18,824 bases of DNA from a bacterium (GTDB lineage: Bacteria; Margulisbacteria; Marinamargulisbacteria; JAAEMD01), in NCBI GenBank assembly GCA_024225875.1, contig JAAEMD010000191.1:1-18824 (forward strand). The letters are read 5' to 3'. Numbering within the stretch: the first letter of the stretch is position 1; each line of letters opens with the position of its first letter. The notes under the pieces are model-generated. The model saw only the letters and a list, made by a program, of their open reading frames with translations. It was not told the origin of the DNA and did not search any database. A program made the position numbers and the translations under genes. This document shows positions 15,213 to 18,824 of the stretch, piece after piece.

Positions 15213-15767
15213 ATGGATTTAAAATTACCTGGGAAACGTCTTTTGCTGCATGCGTGCTGTTGTGTTTGCTGTGGATCTATTATTGAACAGCTGGAATCAG
15301 CTATGATTGATTATACACTTTTTTTTTATAACCCTAATATTCAACCAGAAGAAGAATATGAAAAAAGGAAAACTGCTGTTAAAAATTACTGTAACAGGAA
15401 AAGGGTTTTGTTCGTAGAGGGTAGATACGATATTGATAAATGGATTAATCGAACTAAGAGTTTAACGCAAGAGCCGGAAAGAGGGAAACGGTGCCTGGTT
15501 TGTTTTGATATGAGACTGGAAACTACTGCCTGCTATGCTTATAATAATGGTTATGATGTTATTTCTACTACACTGGCAATATCAAGGCAAAAAAATTTTG
15601 AAGATGTCTGTTTATCCGGACTAAATGCTGCGGCTGCATATCCCGGCCTTACCTTCTGGCGCAATAACTGGCGCAAAAAGGGTGGATCGATCAGAATGTT
15701 TCAGATTGCTAAAAAAGAAAACTTCTACAAACAGAACTACTGCGGCTGTTTATATTCTAAAAGATAA
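15213..15767 (+). CDS. queH: Epoxyqueuosine reductase QueH
   Basis: Catalyses the last step of queuosine synthesis, epoxyqueuosine to queuosine in tRNA, as the non-cobalamin alternative to QueG. It has the family's cysteine set: LLHACCCVCCG (C15, C16, C19 and neighbours), RCLVCFDMRLETTA (C94, C97) and YCGC (C177, C179) near the C-terminus, which carry an iron-sulphur cluster and an adjacent metal site. The conserved FYNPNIQPEEEYEKRK (38-53) and TTLAISRQKNFE segments are present. At 184 aa it matches the usual length. ATG is preceded by AAGAGTGGG. No other queuosine genes are in the window, so the earlier steps are encoded elsewhere or Q precursors are salvaged. Possible regulation is by the palindrome and MITE upstream. 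Confidence 0.96.
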   Translation: MDLKLPGKRLLLHACCCVCCGSIIEQLESAMIDYTLFFYNPNIQPEEEYEKRKTAVKNYCNRKRVLFVEGRYDIDKWINRTKSLTQEPERGKRCLVCFDMRLETTACYAYNNGYDVISTTLAISRQKNFEDVCLSGLNAAAAYPGLTFWRNNWRKKGGSIRMFQIAKKENFYKQNYCGCLYSKR

Positions 15768-15801
15768 TTTTCCTGACTATCTTAAAGGCTGCCAGGTGTT
15801 A

Positions 15802-16515
15802 TTAATAAAATCTGTACCTGATATCCCTGTCACCTCTCTGCTGCAAACCGGATAGTGGATAGCTCCAGTTTTGTTTATTAGCACCATCAGGATAATTAAA
15901 CTCAGATATAACAGACTTAAAAATTTTTAATAATCTTGTCCTGCGGGTTGTATCAACAATTTTATTTATTCGTTCATATAACCTGGACTTGATCTTCATT
16001 GTTATATGCGTAAATGCCACATTAATACCTGAGGCAGCGTTACAAATACCTTTAAACGGCATCCTTTCTGTTTTCAAAAGATCCCTTAACCTTGACTGTA
16101 GAACTATCAGGAGCGGAGAATGGTCAGGCAACAACTCCCAGTAATCAATTAAGTCACTCACAGAATCTTCATGGCCATAGTTATAAATTAACCCAAAAAT
16201 TGCGGACAAGGCAAATATAACTGCTTTAACATTATTATCATTATATACTGATCTTGATTTAATATTATTGATACCGTACTGATAAAAGATCTCAGCCAAA
16301 CGAGCTACCTCAAAATGTGTCATAGGGTCGCCTCTTTCTATAGCTCTTTTAGCTTCAATCAAGGCATCAGAGTTATTACTTTCATCCTGCTGCTGCTCTA
16401 AAACATGCTCAAATTCAGGCATATTATGAAAAGTAAAATCAATTTGATCAGAGCTACTGATACGACTTACTTTTTCAAGTCCGTTTATTCTTCTAACATT
16501 CATCTTGTCGCTCAT
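15802..16515 (-). CDS. Hypothetical protein, downstream paralogue of the pair
   Basis: 237 aa, no family recognised. It aligns with the upstream neighbour (16540-17277) almost without gaps over about 150 residues: FYQYGINNIKS against FYKFGMEYIKE, IFGLIYNYGHEDSVSDLIDYW against MFGLVENYGSEDALNGLSDFW, and MPFKGICN against LPFKGLKN. The predicted fold is all-helical and soluble with no signal peptide. An AGGATAAG site precedes the ATG. The tail after about residue 205 differs from the neighbour: it is aromatic and basic, where the paralogue has an acidic coiled coil. The two genes are 24 bases apart, so they form an operon after duplication. The stop is 34 bases from the convergent queH stop. Confidence 0.85.
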   Translation of the reverse strand: MSDKMNVRRINGLEKVSRISSSDQIDFTFHNMPEFEHVLEQQQDESNNSDALIEAKRAIERGDPMTHFEVARLAEIFYQYGINNIKSRSVYNDNNVKAVIFALSAIFGLIYNYGHEDSVSDLIDYWELLPDHSPLLIVLQSRLRDLLKTERMPFKGICNAASGINVAFTHITMKIKSRLYERINKIVDTTRRTRLLKIFKSVISEFNYPDGANKQNWSYPLSGLQQRGDRDIRYRFY

Positions 16516-16539
16516 TATACTTATCCTGCCACAACCTTT

Positions 16540-17277
16540 TTAAGCTGTATTTTGTTCTGCCATAATCTCTGCTTTCAGAGCTTCTTCAGCTTTCATTCTT
16601 TCCATTTCCAGCTTTTCGTACTCAATTTTCTCTTCTTTAATTTCCTGCTTTTCTTCTTCTGCTTCTTCCAGATATTTATTTATTATTTCTAATAACTTTT
16701 CTCTTTTAGAAGGGTCTTCCATTTTTATAGCAAGCTCACGAAGGTTCTTTTTCAAAGTGTTTGTTGATTCAATCAGTTTTTCCCCTGTATTTAATAAATT
16801 AGACATCGAATTTTTTAAACCCTTAAAAGGCAGGGTGTCTTTGCCCATAAAACTTCCAAACTGCTCTCTTAGAAGAGTAAATACATTCGAAGTCTCGTCT
16901 ACTGTTTGCCAGAAATCGCTTAAACCATTCAGGGCATCTTCACTGCCATAGTTTTCTACCAGGCCAAACATAGCAGTAATAGACGTATAAGCTGCCTTAT
17001 AAGAGACCGTCTCTTTTCCACCTTCTTTTATATATTCCATACCAAACTTATAAAAAGAAGCTGATACCTTAGCAACTTCCGCACGATACATTGGCTTACC
17101 TTTACTGATATTTTCTTTTGCTTCTTTCAAGTTATCAGGAATTATTGTAGATTCTATCTGTTCTTCAAGAATCTTATCAAAATCACCAGCACCTTCATTA
17201 TGGATTTCACCTGCACCCTTTACACCAGATTTATTAATACCGGAACTAACATTATCTGCAGAGCCTATACTTACCAT
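16540..17277 (-). CDS. Hypothetical protein with coiled-coil tail, upstream paralogue
   Basis: 245 aa from the ATG at 17277, chosen because GGAGGT (17283-17288) lies five bases upstream; a longer frame from 17310 would swallow that site. Residues 1-30 are Gly/Ser/Asn-rich and probably disordered, about 30-185 is a helical domain shared with the next gene, and about 190-245 is a highly charged coiled coil (EEAEEEKQEIKEEKIEYEKL). There is no signal peptide or membrane segment. It is first in a two-gene operon. Size, disordered N-terminus and helical fold would be compatible with a secretion-substrate or chaperone-type partner pair, but I cannot name a family and see no secretion genes nearby. 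Confidence 0.87.
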   Translation of the reverse strand: MVSIGSADNVSSGINKSGVKGAGEIHNEGAGDFDKILEEQIESTIIPDNLKEAKENISKGKPMYRAEVAKVSASFYKFGMEYIKEGGKETVSYKAAYTSITAMFGLVENYGSEDALNGLSDFWQTVDETSNVFTLLREQFGSFMGKDTLPFKGLKNSMSNLLNTGEKLIESTNTLKKNLRELAIKMEDPSKREKLLEIINKYLEEAEEEKQEIKEEKIEYEKLEMERMKAEEALKAEIMAEQNTA

Positions 17278-17494
17278 ATGTAACCTCCATCTTCTTTTGC
17301 TTTTATACAAAACAGCTGTATTGCTTCCCCCACAGTCACTTATTTAGCTGCTGAATCACTTAAACAATCGTAAATTTTTAAAAAAATATTGTATGGAAAT
17401 ATCTTGATTATTAAAATTGATTTCACTCAACTCTCTTTGCCTTTTTAACCTTTGCTTATCCAAAACGCAGGTTAGTTAAAGTTCAGGTCAGAGA

Positions 17495-17529
17495 AAAATA
17501 CAGCCTGATAACAGTATCGCTCCCAGGCT
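17495..17529 (-). terminator. Candidate intrinsic terminator after the kinase fragment
   Basis: On the minus strand AGCCTG and CAGGCT form a six-pair stem with a 16-base loop, followed by GTATTTTTCTC. It starts five bases after the stop at 17534 and would end transcription of the regulator and kinase-fragment pair. Confidence 0.5.
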
Positions 17530-17533
17530 CAGA

Positions 17534-17785
17534 CTATACTTCTACCAGCCCGGCATGACCTTCTACTATCTGATAAACAAACGGCATACAAGGCCCGGCA
17601 TTTCGGCCATCTGCTTTTGATCTGGTTGTAAAAAACTGGTCTCGGATCCTTTCCAGATTCTCTTTAGATATACCAGTACCCGCATCTTCGATCTGTATTA
17701 TAACTCCTTCTACCTGATCATTTCTAATATTAAAAAAAAGCCAGGTTAAGCAGCAATAGATATAATAAGCAGAAAAACCTGCCAC
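17534..17785 (-). pseudogene. Histidine kinase ATPase-domain fragment
   Basis: An 83-codon frame whose middle and end match the HATPase_c domain of sensor kinases: VIIQIEDAGTGISKENLERI holds the G1 box (DxGxGI), RDQFFTTRSK the F box, and GPCMPFVYQIVEGHAGLVEV the position of the G2 box. The canonical GxGLG of the G2 box is altered to NAGPC, the N box and HisKA dimerisation helix are missing, and the protein stops before the usual GKGTTF ending. The first 25 residues (YYIYCCLTWLFFNIRN) do not fit the fold. It starts five bases after the stop of the regulator gene. Most likely a decayed remnant; a short functional ATPase-like protein is unlikely. Confidence 0.7.
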
Positions 17786-17790
17786 TCAAA

Positions 17791-18459
17791 CTAACCACAG
17801 GAGATAAAACAACTTTCGTCACGATACAACCTTATAACCTGATCCACTACCCCAATAATACTACGATTATCATTGTCAGATAACGGCTGTGACTGCTGAA
17901 AAGCAGTAAATGCTGGAAAATGAAAAAGCTTTTTGTCCTGTTTTGAAACCCTTAGAATATCACATTCACCTTCACCAGCAGTACTCATAATAAAATTATC
18001 TTCTTCCGGATCCATGTTAATCAAAAAAACTATAATATCGTTTTCGTTAATAAAAGGCTGCCATTTAGCAGTTTGACATCTGACTGCTACCGAATGCTCG
18101 CTATTGTCCGTTTGAACAGATATATAGCCTTTAGCAATTGCTTCCGGACTAATATTTTGAATATTAGATAAAAACTCCCATGGAATAAGCGGTATTTCCT
18201 GTAAGCTGTCAGCTGCTTCCGTATTACCTGCTTTATGATGATAAAGTAAATCAACCAGAGTTTCATACTCAACACCTAAAGCCATACTCAGTTTATTCAG
18301 AAAATTTTCAGCAGGGTAAATACTTACCCTGTTTTCCTCGATACGCAGTAGTTGAGCTGGTGAAATACCAACCTGCCTGGAAAGCCATGCCAGAGGAAGG
18401 TTACGTTTTTTTTTGCGTGCAGTGCGTATAAAATCTCCAAATGTCGTATTTTCATGCAT
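17791..18459 (-). CDS. XRE-family regulator with S24-like C-terminal domain
   Basis: 222 aa. Residues about 8-72 form an HTH_XRE domain (FIRTARKKKRNLPLAWLSRQVGIS..., recognition region about 30-45, ALGVEYETLVDLL at its end). Residues about 112-212 have the layout of the LexA/CI S24 fold: AKWQPFINENDIIVF (131-145) stands where SMEPxIxxGD normally occurs, and IIGVVDQVIRLY (201-212) is the closing strand. The catalytic serine is replaced by lysine at 132, so self-cleavage is unlikely; the domain is probably only a dimerisation or sensing module. The ATG has no ribosome binding site. A MITE left end at 18653 points a CGGACA-N17-TATAGA toward the gene. No prophage genes are nearby, so the target is unknown. 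Confidence 0.88.
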   Translation of the reverse strand: MHENTTFGDFIRTARKKKRNLPLAWLSRQVGISPAQLLRIEENRVSIYPAENFLNKLSMALGVEYETLVDLLYHHKAGNTEAADSLQEIPLIPWEFLSNIQNISPEAIAKGYISVQTDNSEHSVAVRCQTAKWQPFINENDIIVFLINMDPEEDNFIMSTAGEGECDILRVSKQDKKLFHFPAFTAFQQSQPLSDNDNRSIIGVVDQVIRLYRDESCFISCG

Positions 18460-18824
18460 ATAAAAATTTTATACTAAATCAATACCATTTACAATTTGAC
18501 AACACAACACCTGCAATTTATCTTATTATGAAATATATAATAACAACCAATATTAAATTGTTTATATCCCTTAATGAAACATATAATTAATTTTATAAAA
18601 AATCAGGTCTATACTAAAGAAAACGGAATAACTGCACAGGGGGGGACAGATCTATAGCTGGTACAAATTAAACTGTCCGTTTAACCGATTTTGTTTTATA
18701 GTGCAGTCACAAATCGAGCCTAAGTTATTTCTCAATGTAGCCATACATGTTAATAATCAATTAAGTTTAGTTAGTGCTTATCTAAGGATATGATAGTAGC
18801 CATCATTTACAGATCAGCAAAAAA
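18460..18824. other. AT-rich region upstream of the XRE regulator
   Basis: 365 bases with no gene. Holds the left-end inverted-repeat copy at 18653-18684; the rest is AT-rich unique sequence up to the window edge, and a gene could begin beyond it. Confidence 0.6.
18653..18684 (+). repeat. Inverted-repeat element, left end only
   Basis: A 32-base match, TATAGCTGGTACAAATTAAA and CTGTCCGTTTAA, then diverges. On the minus strand it reads CGGACA (18674-18679), 17 bases, TATAGA (18651-18656), about 190 bases upstream of the XRE regulator. It is the least complete copy. Confidence 0.75.

Noticed and set aside
9890..18520. 14-base identity ACACCTGCAATTTA at 9890-9903 and 18507-18520, each upstream of a minus-strand gene
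   Set aside because: A 14-base match in 18.8 kb of AT-rich DNA is near chance expectation; no flanking similarity supports a shared regulatory site.

Overview
The window is AT-rich bacterial DNA with strong purine-rich ribosome binding sites, short intergenic gaps and mostly minus-strand genes. It mixes a few widely conserved enzymes with several long proteins I cannot assign to a family. The conserved genes (a YgiQ-type radical SAM protein, a THUMP-domain rRNA methyltransferase, a beta carbonic anhydrase, an M28 peptidase and QueH) do not fix a phylum. A signal-peptide-bearing fibre protein with GxGTTxP repeats, lineage-specific helical proteins and the low base composition would fit an uncultivated Gram-negative-type lineage, such as Margulisbacteria or Elusimicrobia. 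That placement is a guess and was not tested.

Layout. 1-2400: a 579-residue helical protein of unknown function, then a decayed IS transposase end interrupted by a short inverted-repeat element. 2407-4146: YgiQ-family radical SAM protein. 4333-5574: an asparagine-rich protein with an 18-proline tract and a nuclear-localisation-like basic cluster, followed by an intrinsic terminator. 5959-9783: a 1274-residue secreted fibre or surface protein. 9784-11441: a 137-residue hypothetical gene within repeat-rich DNA that holds a heptamer tandem array and three copies of the inverted-repeat element. 11442-12816: an rRNA methyltransferase overlapping a small basic hypothetical gene. 12914-14833: carbonic anhydrase and M28 peptidase on the minus strand. 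15213-15767: queH. 15802-17277: a two-gene operon of tandem paralogues of unknown function. 17534-18459: an XRE/S24-like regulator and a histidine kinase fragment.

The most distinctive structure is a family of short inverted-repeat elements of MITE type, with seven copies in 18.8 kb. All seven lie in the same orientation and all are intergenic. Two are about 116 bp, two about 70 bp, and three retain only the left end. Both ends carry an outward-facing CGGACA-N17-TATA arrangement that resembles a sigma-70 promoter, and the -10 box is completed by flanking bases. One copy abuts the methyltransferase gene and would give it a perfect TATAAT. Another lies between the divergent M28 peptidase and queH genes and could drive both. 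The elements may therefore act as mobile promoters for an otherwise unrelated set of genes.

The second point of interest is the Asn-rich/poly-Pro protein, which has a composition and basic motif unusual for a bacterial protein and may act on a eukaryotic host. No CRISPR array, rRNA or tRNA was seen.
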